Source: RPQJ01 sp963823535 | GTDB taxonomy: Bacteria; Pseudomonadota; Gammaproteobacteria; Steroidobacterales; Steroidobacteraceae | Length of the DNA stretch: 64,000 bases | Direction: 5' to 3' | Assembly (NCBI GenBank): GCA_963823535.1 | Contig: CAWGLZ010000006.1 | Coordinates: forward strand, 248,001 to 312,000 | In this document: piece after piece, positions 34,571 to 42,891 of the stretch | How the letters are laid out: the number at the start of each line of letters is the position of its first letter | Numbering within the stretch: position 1 is the stretch's first letter | Made by a program: the position numbers and the translations under genes | Notes under the pieces: generated by a model | Told to the model about the DNA's origin: nothing | The model's input: only the letters and a program-made list of their open reading frames with translations | Databases searched by the model: none

Positions 34571-36343
34571 ATGGCCGACATCTTCGTATCCTACGCCCGC
34601 GCTGACCGGGCCCGTGTAGCGCCTCTCGTGGCTGCAATCGAGGCGCGGGGCTGGTCCGTGTGGTGGGACCCCGATATCAGTCCCGGCCAGGAATTCGATC
34701 TCCAGATTGTCGCGGAACTGAAGGTCGCCACCGCGGTGCTGGTGGTCTGGACTCCAAGATCCGTCCAGTCCCGCTGGGTACGCGGCGAGGCGCGGGACGG
34801 GGCCGAGCGCGGCATCCTCGTCCCGGTACGCTTCGACGCGGCCGAGCTGCCGATCGACGTGCGTACGCTGCACACGACCGATCTCGACGGCTGGAACGGA
34901 GATTCCGGCAGCCCGCTATTCGAGGAAGTACTCCGGGCACTTGGCCGACTGGTCGTACGCCAAAGTGGATCCGAACCACGTGCTGTGGCAATGACGGCGG
35001 CACCGCCATCGCGCGATCCTGCTGCCGCGCCAGGTCGCGTCTCGATCTGTGTCCTGCCCTTCGCCAACATGAGCGGTGATCCGGAACAGGAATACTTCAG
35101 CGACGGCATCACTGAGGACATCATCACCGACCTGGCCAAGGTTTCAGCGCTGTCGGTCATCGCCCGGAACAGCGCCTTCGTATACAAGGGTCAGAACGTC
35201 GACGCGACACAGGTTGCGCGCGAGCTGAAGGTGAGACACGTGCTCGAAGGCAGCGTGCGCAAGGCCGGCGGCCGGGTACGGATCACGGCACAGCTCATCG
35301 ACGGCTCCAGCAACGATCATCTCTGGGCCGAACGATATGACCGGATCCTCGAGGACATCTTCTCGCTCCAGGATGAGATCTCCGAGGCCATCGTCAAGGC
35401 GCTGAAGCTCAAGCTGCTGCCGGAGGAGAGGCGAGCCATCGAGCGACGAGGCACGGACAATGTCGAGGCCTACAACCTCTATCTGATGGCCAGACAGTAC
35501 TGCGTGAATGGCAGTGACTGGGCCAGCCGGCCGGCGGAAGCAACCGTCCGGCTGTGTACGCGTGCAGTCGAAATCGACCCCCACTACGCCAGGGCGTGGT
35601 CGCTCCTCGCGAACGGGCAGACGACCCTGCGGTTCGGCCTCGGCAGGCCCGGGGATGACGGACTTGCTGCGGCCGAGCGGGCGCTGGCGCTGGACCCTGA
35701 TCTGGCGGAGGCCCATGCGGCACGGGCAAAGATCCTGACCGAGTACGGTCGTATCGACGAGGCCTCCAATGAAATCGACATCGCACTGCGCCTGGACCCC
35801 GAGTCGTATGAGGTAAACCGCTCAGCCGGCAAACTTCGCTACCGGCAACGGCGATTGCCGGACGCTGCTCGCCATTATGAGAAGGCGATGGAGCTGTTGG
35901 ACACGGATATTCATGCGACCGGCATGCTGGTGAGCTGCTACATCGCCATCGGCGACGAGTCCGCCGCACACCGTGTGGCGCAGGTTGCGGTAGAACGAGC
36001 CGAAAAGGCCATCGCGCTGGATCAGAACGATGCCAGTGCCCTGGCCGGCGGCGCCTACTCGCTCGCCGTGCTCGGGGAAACCGAGCGCGCCAAGACCTGG
36101 ATGAATCGGGCGGCGCTGATCGATCCGGAAAACGTCAATGCCCGCTACAATTTCGTCTGCGCCCTGGCCGCGCATCTTCACGACACCGAAGGCGCGCTCC
36201 AGATGCTTGCGTCACTGCTGCCATTGATGAGCGCTTCTTTCGTAAAGTTCGCAATGGTCGATCCGGACCTTGACACCCTGCGCGAAGATCCGCGATTCCA
36301 GGCCCTGGTCGCCGCCGCCGAGGCACAGCTGTCAAGCGGATAG
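34571..36343 (+). CDS. TIR domain - FlgO-like - TPR protein
   Basis: 590 residues with no membrane helix. Residues 1-130 are a TIR domain: MADIFVSYARADRARVAPLV, GWSVWWDPDISPGQEF, and SRWVRGE with Glu73 at the position of the NADase catalytic glutamate. From about 155 to 295 comes the FlgO/cyclase-associated domain (ICVLPFANMSGDPEQEYFSD, HVLEGSVRKAGGRVRITAQL, HLWAERYDR). The remainder holds TPR-like helices (AVEIDPHYARAWSLLANGQT, AERALALDPDLAEAHAARAK). TIR plus this sensor-like module suggests NAD-related signalling or defence, or simply protein scaffolding. It is a single gene after the rim operon. Start ATG 34571 puts the TIR at the N-terminus. Confidence 0.82.
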   Translation: MADIFVSYARADRARVAPLVAAIEARGWSVWWDPDISPGQEFDLQIVAELKVATAVLVVWTPRSVQSRWVRGEARDGAERGILVPVRFDAAELPIDVRTLHTTDLDGWNGDSGSPLFEEVLRALGRLVVRQSGSEPRAVAMTAAPPSRDPAAAPGRVSICVLPFANMSGDPEQEYFSDGITEDIITDLAKVSALSVIARNSAFVYKGQNVDATQVARELKVRHVLEGSVRKAGGRVRITAQLIDGSSNDHLWAERYDRILEDIFSLQDEISEAIVKALKLKLLPEERRAIERRGTDNVEAYNLYLMARQYCVNGSDWASRPAEATVRLCTRAVEIDPHYARAWSLLANGQTTLRFGLGRPGDDGLAAAERALALDPDLAEAHAARAKILTEYGRIDEASNEIDIALRLDPESYEVNRSAGKLRYRQRRLPDAARHYEKAMELLDTDIHATGMLVSCYIAIGDESAAHRVAQVAVERAEKAIALDQNDASALAGGAYSLAVLGETERAKTWMNRAALIDPENVNARYNFVCALAAHLHDTEGALQMLASLLPLMSASFVKFAMVDPDLDTLREDPRFQALVAAAEAQLSSG

Positions 36344-36492
36344 GAAATGTAGCCCACCTGCCCGGCGGCAGCCTGGTCGCGGAACGGGCCTTATGACGAA
36401 CCCGGGCACCGCGGTCGACGCCAGCGCGAACTCGTGCTGTCCGGGGCCGCGGATGCCGGAGCGCTGCTGTTCGACACGGGTTGCGACAGCGG

Positions 36493-37965
36493 TCAGGGCT
36501 TGATGTTCTGGTTGCTGCTGAAGAAGTTGTCGGGGTCGTACTTGCGTTTGACTTCTATCAGCCGGTCCAGGTTCGCCTGATATGTTGAACGTATGCGTGC
36601 CGTGCCTTCGTCGCCGGTCATGTAATTGACGTAGGCGGCACCGGTCGCATGGGCGTTCACGGCATCGCCGAACGCACGTGTCCAGGCGGTGTTGCGTACA
36701 TCGTCCGCGGCGTCTTGCCAGGCGTTCAGTATCGACGCGTTGTACTTCGCACGGCGGCTCGAAAACGCCGTGTCGTGGTCCCCGACTCGCGCAATGGCGC
36801 CGCCCATGTGTTCGATCAGCAGCAAAGTGCTCTGGTTGGGCAGGCCGGCGTCGGCATGCTTGACGAACAGGTCGATGACTTCGTCGGAAAGATCGGAGAG
36901 AAAATAAGAGCGCCAGTAATTGCGTGTCGGCGTCGCCATGCCGGCGTCGAACATCGTCTGCAATTCGCGATACTGCATCTCGCCGATGAGATCGACCGCC
37001 GGCGGCCCGAATGATTTGATCGGTTCGACCAGGCGCAGGCCGTCCTCGATCGGACCGCTGTGACAATAGCCGATCCAGCCGACACTCTGCCCGGCGAGCG
37101 GCGTATCAGGCTGGCCGGCAAGCACACCCGCCTGTGCCGTCACGTTGTCCGGCGCGCTCGCCGTGTACTCGCGGAAGAGCCGAAGCATGTCACCCACCAT
37201 CGCCTGTGGGTACAGTGCCATGCCGGCAACGAGCGGTTCCAGCGTGTGCAGGCGAAACTCGAAGGTCGTGACGACGCCGAAATTGCCACCACCGCCCCGC
37301 AAGGCCCAGAACAGATCAGCATTCTCGGTGTCGCTGGCCCGCAGGACCTGACCGTCGGCGGTGACGACCTCGGCCGCGACGAGATTGTCACAGCTCAGGC
37401 CGTGCTTGCGCATTAGCCAGCCGAGCCCGCCACCGAGGGTGAGTCCGCCGACACCGGTCGTCGATACGGTACCGCCCGTCGTTACGAGCCCGTGGTCCAG
37501 GGTTGCCGCGTCGAACATGCCCCAGCGGGCACCGCCCTGCGCACGGCCGACTTTCGCGTCCGGATCGACGCTGACGTTTTGCATGGCACCGAGATCGATC
37601 ACCAGCGCATCGTCCTGCACGGCTTTGCCGGCGACGTTGTGCCCGCCGCCGCGCACGGTCGCCGGAATGGCCCGGGCGCGCGCGAAGCGCACGGCGCGCA
37701 CCACGTCATCGACGTCGGCGCATTGCGCGATGGCCGCCGGATGCCTGTCGATCATGGCATTCCAGACCCGGCGCGCCTGGTCATAAGCGGAATCGGAAGG
37801 CAGGATCAGGCGACCGCCGAAAGTTTCGCGCAGGTCCTTGAATGGGGATCCTGCCTTCGACTGCCCTAGCGCCCAGAGCGGAACGCCGCCAGCCGCGATC
37901 CCGCTCAACGCAGCGCCGGTACGCAGCAGCGCCCGGCGAGTCATTGTGTTGCCATGCTGCTTCAT
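36493..37965 (-). CDS. Tat-exported FAD-linked oxidoreductase (berberine-bridge type)
   Basis: 490 residues. A twin-arginine signal (TRRALLRTGAALSG, Arg10-Arg11) shows export of a folded, cofactor-loaded enzyme. The FAD_binding_4 domain follows, with the flavinylation histidine in RGGGHN (His109) and GGTVSTTGVGGLTLGGGLGW. The C-terminal BBE motif (YDPDNFFSSNQNIKP) closes the domain. These enzymes oxidise sugars, alcohols or alkaloid-like compounds with oxygen as acceptor; the second covalent Cys site is not evident. A stand-alone gene; the region to its left carries the repeat GGATAGGAAA. Confidence 0.87.
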   Translation of the reverse strand: MKQHGNTMTRRALLRTGAALSGIAAGGVPLWALGQSKAGSPFKDLRETFGGRLILPSDSAYDQARRVWNAMIDRHPAAIAQCADVDDVVRAVRFARARAIPATVRGGGHNVAGKAVQDDALVIDLGAMQNVSVDPDAKVGRAQGGARWGMFDAATLDHGLVTTGGTVSTTGVGGLTLGGGLGWLMRKHGLSCDNLVAAEVVTADGQVLRASDTENADLFWALRGGGGNFGVVTTFEFRLHTLEPLVAGMALYPQAMVGDMLRLFREYTASAPDNVTAQAGVLAGQPDTPLAGQSVGWIGYCHSGPIEDGLRLVEPIKSFGPPAVDLIGEMQYRELQTMFDAGMATPTRNYWRSYFLSDLSDEVIDLFVKHADAGLPNQSTLLLIEHMGGAIARVGDHDTAFSSRRAKYNASILNAWQDAADDVRNTAWTRAFGDAVNAHATGAAYVNYMTGDEGTARIRSTYQANLDRLIEVKRKYDPDNFFSSNQNIKP

Positions 37966-38059
37966 TTTTCCCCCATCTGGTCATCGAGGCTTGCGCCGCC
38001 CCCATGCGTGCCACCATACCACCGTCGGTTGGCCGGCTCCGGCTACGAGACCGCGGCGG

Positions 38060-38250
38060 CGCTGGCACCTGTCGATCTCGATGCCGAACACGCGCTTCAA
38101 CCGCTCTGCCCAGCTCTTCGCCACGTGTCGCGGTGTCGGTGTCGCGCTCGATCAGGCCACGACGTTCCAGCACCTGGTCGACTCCTGCATGCAGCGGATC
38201 GAGGACTGGTTCCTCGCCCACCTGCCGCTCGAGGACCAGATGTAGCGAGC
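38060..38250 (-). pseudogene. IS91-family transposase remnant (deletion derivative)
   Basis: Read on the minus strand: DQVLERRGLIERD from the middle of an IS91-type transposase is joined to RHVAKSWAERLKRVFGIEID from its C-terminal zinc region, so most of the catalytic part is missing. The C-terminal part is nearly identical to 51663-51750. Confidence 0.75.
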
Positions 38251-38294
38251 GGCATTGGCGACTTCGCCCGCTCCGTCGAGAGAGACGGTCAGAA

Positions 38295-40310
38295 TCAGCC
38301 CGAGTGGGTGATGCTCGCAGCCTGCTCATACTGCTGGCGCAGTTCACGCCAGCGGGCATCGTCTTTCAGCTCGACAAGGAACGGTGAATCGTCCATCGCG
38401 TTCCAGAATCGAATGCGGACGAAGGCGTCTGGTCCCGCACGCTCCCAGGCCTCATGCAGCCAGGCGAAGGCCTCCTGCCCGGCGCCGGCGTATGCATGGA
38501 TCTCCGCGAGCCGCAGGGCCGCCCACTCGTCGGAGGCGGCCTCGAGGCGCGTGCGGACCTCGGCGGCCCGGTCGGCCACACCCTGTGCATCCCATGCCAT
38601 CGCCAGCAGCGCGCTGCGCTCGTACGTCGAGTCGCTCGCGTCGGAAATCGACTCGGCGGCCGCCGCCGCTGCGTCGAAGTTCCCTTCCAGCAGCTCGAGC
38701 ATCGCCGCCAGATTGCTCAGTTCCCCCGTTTCTGATGGAAACAAGTCCATCGCCTCTCCGAACTCTCGGCGAGCCTCACTCATCCGACGGTGCTCGATGA
38801 GATGCCAAATGAGGTTGTATCGCCACGTGAGTGACAGCGGGTCCACCTTGATGATCTTGCGGGACAGCTCGATCTCGCGTTCCGGGGACAACGGATCCTC
38901 CAGGTCCCAGCCGAATGTGGCCAGTACCAGCGGGTCGCTGGGCGCCAGCACCTGTGCCCTCGCCAGGTGGACGCGAGCACGGTCGGCCTGGCCCGTCGCC
39001 CGGTAGAAGTTGGACGCGCGCACGTGCGCCTCGGCAAGGTCTGGGTCTGCCTGCAGCGCCCGCTCGATCGGGAGCGCCATGGCCTCGATGGCCTCCGGCA
39101 TCGAGAGTCGGATCGGGTCGTCGTATTGAATACCTGTTCTCACCCAGTAGACGCCGGCGAGCCCGGCCCAGGCGCGTGCGAAATCGGGATCGATCCGCGT
39201 GGCCTCGAGAAAGAGTTCCTCGGCCCGCAGCAGGTCGTCGCCGAACCGGCGGTTGAACCGGAATCGGGCTTCCGCGTAGCGCTGATACGCGACGGGATCG
39301 AGCGGCCGGCGCTGGCCTGAGTTCGCCAAGCGCACGTGGAGATTTTCCGACACCGCGCGCGCAATTTCGGCTTGCAGTTCCAGCGAGTCGCCGAGCTGAC
39401 GGTCGTAGCTCTCCGCCCAGACCCGGCTGCCGTCACGGCCGTCGACGAGCTGCACGGCGACGCGCAGCATGTCGCCGGATCTCCTCAGGCTCCCTTCCAG
39501 AACGTAGGCTACGTTGAGGCGGCGGCCAACCGTCACGGCGTCCACCGACTCGCCCCTTAAGGCAAAGGACGAGGTGCGAGCGATGACCGTCAGCTCCTGG
39601 CTCATCGACAGGAAATTAAGGATCTCCTCCGCGATGCCGTCGGCGAGGAACTGCTGGTCGCCGCCGGGGCTCATGTCATCGAATGGCAGCACCGCGATCG
39701 AGCGCTCGGCCGGCACGAGCCGCCCGCCATCTGCCCGGCGCTGCGAAGAATCGACTGCCCTGACCGCCACCGTCCAGACGACGGCGATGGCCACGAGCAG
39801 CACGGCCGCCATGGCGGCCAGCCGCCAGAGTCGTGCGACCCGCGGACGAGGCACCGGGTCTGGCCTGGCGCCAGGCTCCGGCGGCGACGCAGCCGCCTCT
39901 ACCGTCGCGGTGGCATCGACGGGCGGGTCCGCGTTTGGCGGGGACGGCGACTCGGCGGACTCGCCGCGCACCTCGTCATCGATCACTTCGACGGTGACCA
40001 GACCCTCAAAGCGGTAGCCTCGCCGTGGCACCAGGCGCACCACGGAACGGTCCTCGTCACCGAGCACCTGTCGGATCTCCCGGACAGACTTGGCGACCAC
40101 GCCCTCCGTCACTACCCGGTCTGGCCAGACGGCCTCGAGCAGGCGTTCTTTCGTGACCAGCTCACCAGCGTGAATCACGAGCTCGCGCAACACCTCCCAC
40201 GACTTCGGCCGCAGCGGAAGGTCCTCGCCGTTTTGCTGCAGCGCACTACGGCGCTCGTCGACGACGAAGTCACCAAACCGGTATCTGCAGATCCGACCCC
40301 CCTCGGGCAT
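38295..40310 (-). CDS. winged-helix (CadC-like) transmembrane regulator with FlgO-like and TPR domains
   Basis: 671 residues. Residues 8-103 form an OmpR/PhoB-type winged helix (FGDFVVDERRSAL, LRPKSWEVLRELVIHAGELV, VRLVPRRGYRFEG). A proline-rich linker leads to one membrane helix (about 162-184, LWRLAAMAAVLLVAIAVVWT). The FlgO-like domain follows (SIAVLPFDDMSPGGDQQFLA, YVLEGSLRRSGDMLRVAVQL, RVWAESYDR), then TPR helices to the end. This is a one-component membrane sensor: cytoplasmic DNA-binding head, periplasmic sensor. It is divergent from the exported PD40 protein at 40502, whose promoter it may control. It is the intact relative of the pseudogene at 13908. Confidence 0.88.
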   Translation of the reverse strand: MPEGGRICRYRFGDFVVDERRSALQQNGEDLPLRPKSWEVLRELVIHAGELVTKERLLEAVWPDRVVTEGVVAKSVREIRQVLGDEDRSVVRLVPRRGYRFEGLVTVEVIDDEVRGESAESPSPPNADPPVDATATVEAAASPPEPGARPDPVPRPRVARLWRLAAMAAVLLVAIAVVWTVAVRAVDSSQRRADGGRLVPAERSIAVLPFDDMSPGGDQQFLADGIAEEILNFLSMSQELTVIARTSSFALRGESVDAVTVGRRLNVAYVLEGSLRRSGDMLRVAVQLVDGRDGSRVWAESYDRQLGDSLELQAEIARAVSENLHVRLANSGQRRPLDPVAYQRYAEARFRFNRRFGDDLLRAEELFLEATRIDPDFARAWAGLAGVYWVRTGIQYDDPIRLSMPEAIEAMALPIERALQADPDLAEAHVRASNFYRATGQADRARVHLARAQVLAPSDPLVLATFGWDLEDPLSPEREIELSRKIIKVDPLSLTWRYNLIWHLIEHRRMSEARREFGEAMDLFPSETGELSNLAAMLELLEGNFDAAAAAAESISDASDSTYERSALLAMAWDAQGVADRAAEVRTRLEAASDEWAALRLAEIHAYAGAGQEAFAWLHEAWERAGPDAFVRIRFWNAMDDSPFLVELKDDARWRELRQQYEQAASITHSG

Positions 40311-40501
40311 CGCGGCTCACCTGGCTGCGTTCGAGACAATTTCAGAATACTCGCCAAGAAATTTCCTGCAATTTTCGTTACGCGCGCGGCGCAGATGCTT
40401 AGCGTCTTTGATCACACCCGGGCGACTTCGCGCCCAGGCGGCAGGAACGGCCGGGTGTCAGCGCAGCTGCAATTAACGAAATAGTGGCGACGGGAGGAGC
40501 A
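40311..40501. promoter_or_regulatory. divergent promoter region between regulator and PD40 gene
   Basis: The 191-bp gap separates the starts of two divergent genes and is locally AT-richer (around 40335-40395) than its surroundings, as expected for a shared promoter region. GGGAGGAG at 40491-40498 is the ribosome site of the rightward gene. No specific operator was identified. Confidence 0.4.
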
Positions 40502-41479
40502 ATGGCACGGAACAAGATCATATTGCACGGCAGCATGCCGGCAACCGCCCTGGCATTTCTGGGGGGCCTTGCCGGCTCTGTCCACGCGGGGCCCCAATTC
40601 TCCGACTGGAGCGCGAGCACCGCTACCGGCCTTGCCGGGGGATGTCCGATCGAGTCACGGAACGGCAACAAGTTGTTCGTCGCAGGGGGCTTCGAAGGCT
40701 CGCTGGACATTTTCTATTACGAGCGCAACGGCAACTCCGAGACGTTCGGCGACCGGATCAAGGTCGATGATCCGGTGAGCAAGCCGGCGGCTGCGGATGG
40801 CGACGTCCAGGATTTCTGTCCGACGCCCTTGCCCGGACAGGCGCTGCTGTTCGTATCCAACCGCGCCGGAGGCTGCGGCGGCACGGATATCTACGTCTCC
40901 CGCTACAGTCCTGGCATGGACGCATGGAGCGAGCCCCGCAACCTGGGCTGCTCGCCGGACGGCCCGAACACGGCGGGGAATGAATTGAGCCCGTCACTCG
41001 TGGAAACGGATGCAGGCACCCTGCTGTACTTCTCGACGGGGCCGGACGCGGCCTCGGGCTACGCGGCCGGCCAGGATATCTACGAGAGCCGCATGCGCGT
41101 GGACGGTTCATTCGAACCCGGCATGGCAGTGACGGAACTGAATACCGCGAGCGCAGACCGGCAGCCGAACGTGGGTCGTGGTGGCCTGGAGATCGTGTTC
41201 GCCTCCAATCGTGATGCCGACGGCATCGGCGACATCTGGTACGCGTCACGGAATTCGGTCTACGAGGCCTGGTCGGCACCCGTCAACCTCAGCGATACGG
41301 TGCCGTTCTCCACGGCGGCTGCAGACGAGAGCCGTCCGTCTTTCTCCTGGGACCTGAAGCGCCTCTACTACGGCAGCGGCGGCGTTTATATCAGCACCCG
41401 CAAGTCGGGGCTCTGTGATCCGCCGATGCATCCCCTGGAGAGCAGGGCCGCTGGAACCGGCAGACGCAGAACGGCATAA
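40502..41479 (+). CDS. exported PD40-type beta-propeller protein
   Basis: 325 residues. A signal peptide (to about residue 28, LAGSVHAG) precedes WD40-like PD40 repeats: LLFVSNRAGGCGGTDIYVSR, LLYFSTGPDAASGYAAGQDI, IVFASNRDADGIGDIWYASR and RPSFSWDLKRLYYGSGGVYI. Such propellers are found in TolB-like and peptidoglycan-associated proteins and bind proteins or glycans. The start is preceded by GGGAGGAGC. The gene is divergent from the membrane regulator at 38295-40310 and is the natural candidate for its target. Confidence 0.75.
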   Translation: MARNKIILHGSMPATALAFLGGLAGSVHAGPQFSDWSASTATGLAGGCPIESRNGNKLFVAGGFEGSLDIFYYERNGNSETFGDRIKVDDPVSKPAAADGDVQDFCPTPLPGQALLFVSNRAGGCGGTDIYVSRYSPGMDAWSEPRNLGCSPDGPNTAGNELSPSLVETDAGTLLYFSTGPDAASGYAAGQDIYESRMRVDGSFEPGMAVTELNTASADRQPNVGRGGLEIVFASNRDADGIGDIWYASRNSVYEAWSAPVNLSDTVPFSTAAADESRPSFSWDLKRLYYGSGGVYISTRKSGLCDPPMHPLESRAAGTGRRRTA

Positions 41480-41606
41480 CCAGCAATCTGGATCGACGAC
41501 TCAGCCCGGCCCAGTGCCGGTCTTGCCGCGGCGCCGCAGTCCGCGATTACGGTTGAGCAATCATCGTCTCGGCAGCGGGCCAGCCTCGAAAGCAGGCGGG
41601 CGCCTC

Positions 41607-42125
41607 CTACGAGCTTGCCGGCAATTCCCCCGCGGCGATGAGGCCTGCCCGCATCGCGGCGACAAAAGGCTCGACCGTGCCGACGAACAGCTCATCGAGC
41701 GGAGTGCCCTGGAACCCGGGAATGAAGGTCTTGTTCCAGTTTCCGAACAGGGACATGCCTGCCGGCGTGTCGGTGATGGCGACACCAATGGCCAGCAGGG
41801 TCTGGATGGCCCCCGGAGCCTGCTGGGCGTAGGCCGCACGCCATTGCTCGGCACTCCAGTGGACGCGCTCGACCTTGCGTCCCACGTCCGCACCCGTGGA
41901 CCAGCCGATTTTCGTGTCGGCATCGCCCATGACGAGAACGGGCTCCATCATGTAGTACTCGATCCAGGCGCCAGCCGGAATGATGGTGTAGTCCATTCCG
42001 GTCATCTCGATCATCCGGCGGATGAACGCTTTCTGGCGCGCCATCATCCGGTGGGTCGTGTTGGTTTGCCAGAACCGCTCGAATTCGTAGATGGCACCGA
42101 AAACGGTAACCATCTTCCGTGTCAT
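41607..42125 (-). CDS. uncharacterised protein
   Basis: 172 residues, not recognised. Features seen: a basic and aromatic N-terminal helix (MTRKMVTVFGAIYEFERFWQ), a methionine-rich stretch (RRMIEMTGMDYTII ... WIEYYMMEPVLVMGD), then HWSAEQWRAAYAQQAPGAIQ and a C-terminal helix. No signal peptide or membrane segment. The start at 42125 is supported by GGAGGG just upstream. It follows the small membrane protein at 42217-42594 on the same strand with a 91 bp gap and may form an operon with it. Confidence 0.55.
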   Translation of the reverse strand: MTRKMVTVFGAIYEFERFWQTNTTHRMMARQKAFIRRMIEMTGMDYTIIPAGAWIEYYMMEPVLVMGDADTKIGWSTGADVGRKVERVHWSAEQWRAAYAQQAPGAIQTLLAIGVAITDTPAGMSLFGNWNKTFIPGFQGTPLDELFVGTVEPFVAAMRAGLIAAGELPASS

Positions 42126-42216
42126 GGGACTTCCCTCCAGTGAATCTGCCGCGAAAACAGAAGTCCAGCGAGCTGGCCGGCTACAGCCGCCAGGCTCCAC
42201 CTTGGCGCCCGTCGCA

Positions 42217-42594
42217 TCAGGCAGGCGTGGTCTTCAACACGCGAAAGAACAAGGCCGCGTAGACCACGTCGCCCAGGGCCAGCCCGGCGAGGTTGAAGTT
42301 GACGTCACCGACCAACAGGTAGTGGCCGAAGAGGATAGCGATGACACCGATCTTGCCAATCAGCCCCAGGACGATGATGCCTCGATGCGCCGGGGGATTG
42401 CCCGCGACCATCCAGTAGCCGTAGCCAAAAAGTCCTATGGCAAATACGGCTATCTGGTTGAAGGGGGCATTGCTCATCTCTGGGCTGAAGCCCATATGGG
42501 GGGCAATGCCAAGCCATGGGGTGAAAAGGACACAGGCAAGCCAGTTGAACACGGCCGCCGAATAGAACATCACGCGCTGCTGGTCATGGCTCAT
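42217..42594 (-). CDS. small four-helix membrane protein
   Basis: 125 residues with four hydrophobic segments: about 10-30 (SAAVFNWLACVLFTPWLG), 45-65 (FNQIAVFAIGLFGYGYWMVA), 72-92 (IIVLGLIGKIGVIAILFGHY) and 97-118 (FNLAGLALGDVVYAALFFRV). The pattern resembles small uncharacterised inner-membrane proteins; no substrate or partner can be named. It is followed by the 172-residue gene. The upstream region carries the inverted 150-bp repeat. Confidence 0.6.
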   Translation of the reverse strand: MSHDQQRVMFYSAAVFNWLACVLFTPWLGIAPHMGFSPEMSNAPFNQIAVFAIGLFGYGYWMVAGNPPAHRGIIVLGLIGKIGVIAILFGHYLLVGDVNFNLAGLALGDVVYAALFFRVLKTTPA

Positions 42595-42697
42595 CGGTAG
42601 TCCAGGCCTCCTGGCAATCCAGGGACTATTTCACGGTCAATGCCACCGTGATGACCTGAGTGGTGCTCATCGCCCCCAGCCTGATTCCGGGTACCGA

Positions 42698-42848
42698 CAA
42701 GCTGACTATTTTTCGCTCGGAAAAGTGGGCATTCGGCGCTAGACACAACACAGACCAGCATTGCAGTGGACGTTGTCGTCAGGTTACGGAGCTATCCGCG
42801 CCAGAGTGAGCGGCGTCGGCCCGCGTCGGGGACTTAACTTGTCAGTAC
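42698..42848. repeat. 150-bp inverted interspersed repeat, copy 2
   Basis: On the plus strand it encodes KLTIFRSEKWAFGARHNTDQ then HCSGRCRQVTELSAPE and a stop, i.e. the same C-terminus as the broken exported gene at 21974-22283, with the same downstream 40 bp. Upstream of the repeat the frame is closed, so only the 3' end of that gene is present here. Confidence 0.75.
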
Positions 42849-42891
42849 GGACCAGGCTGCCTTTGGCTCACCGGATGCGCGCTTCCCGACC

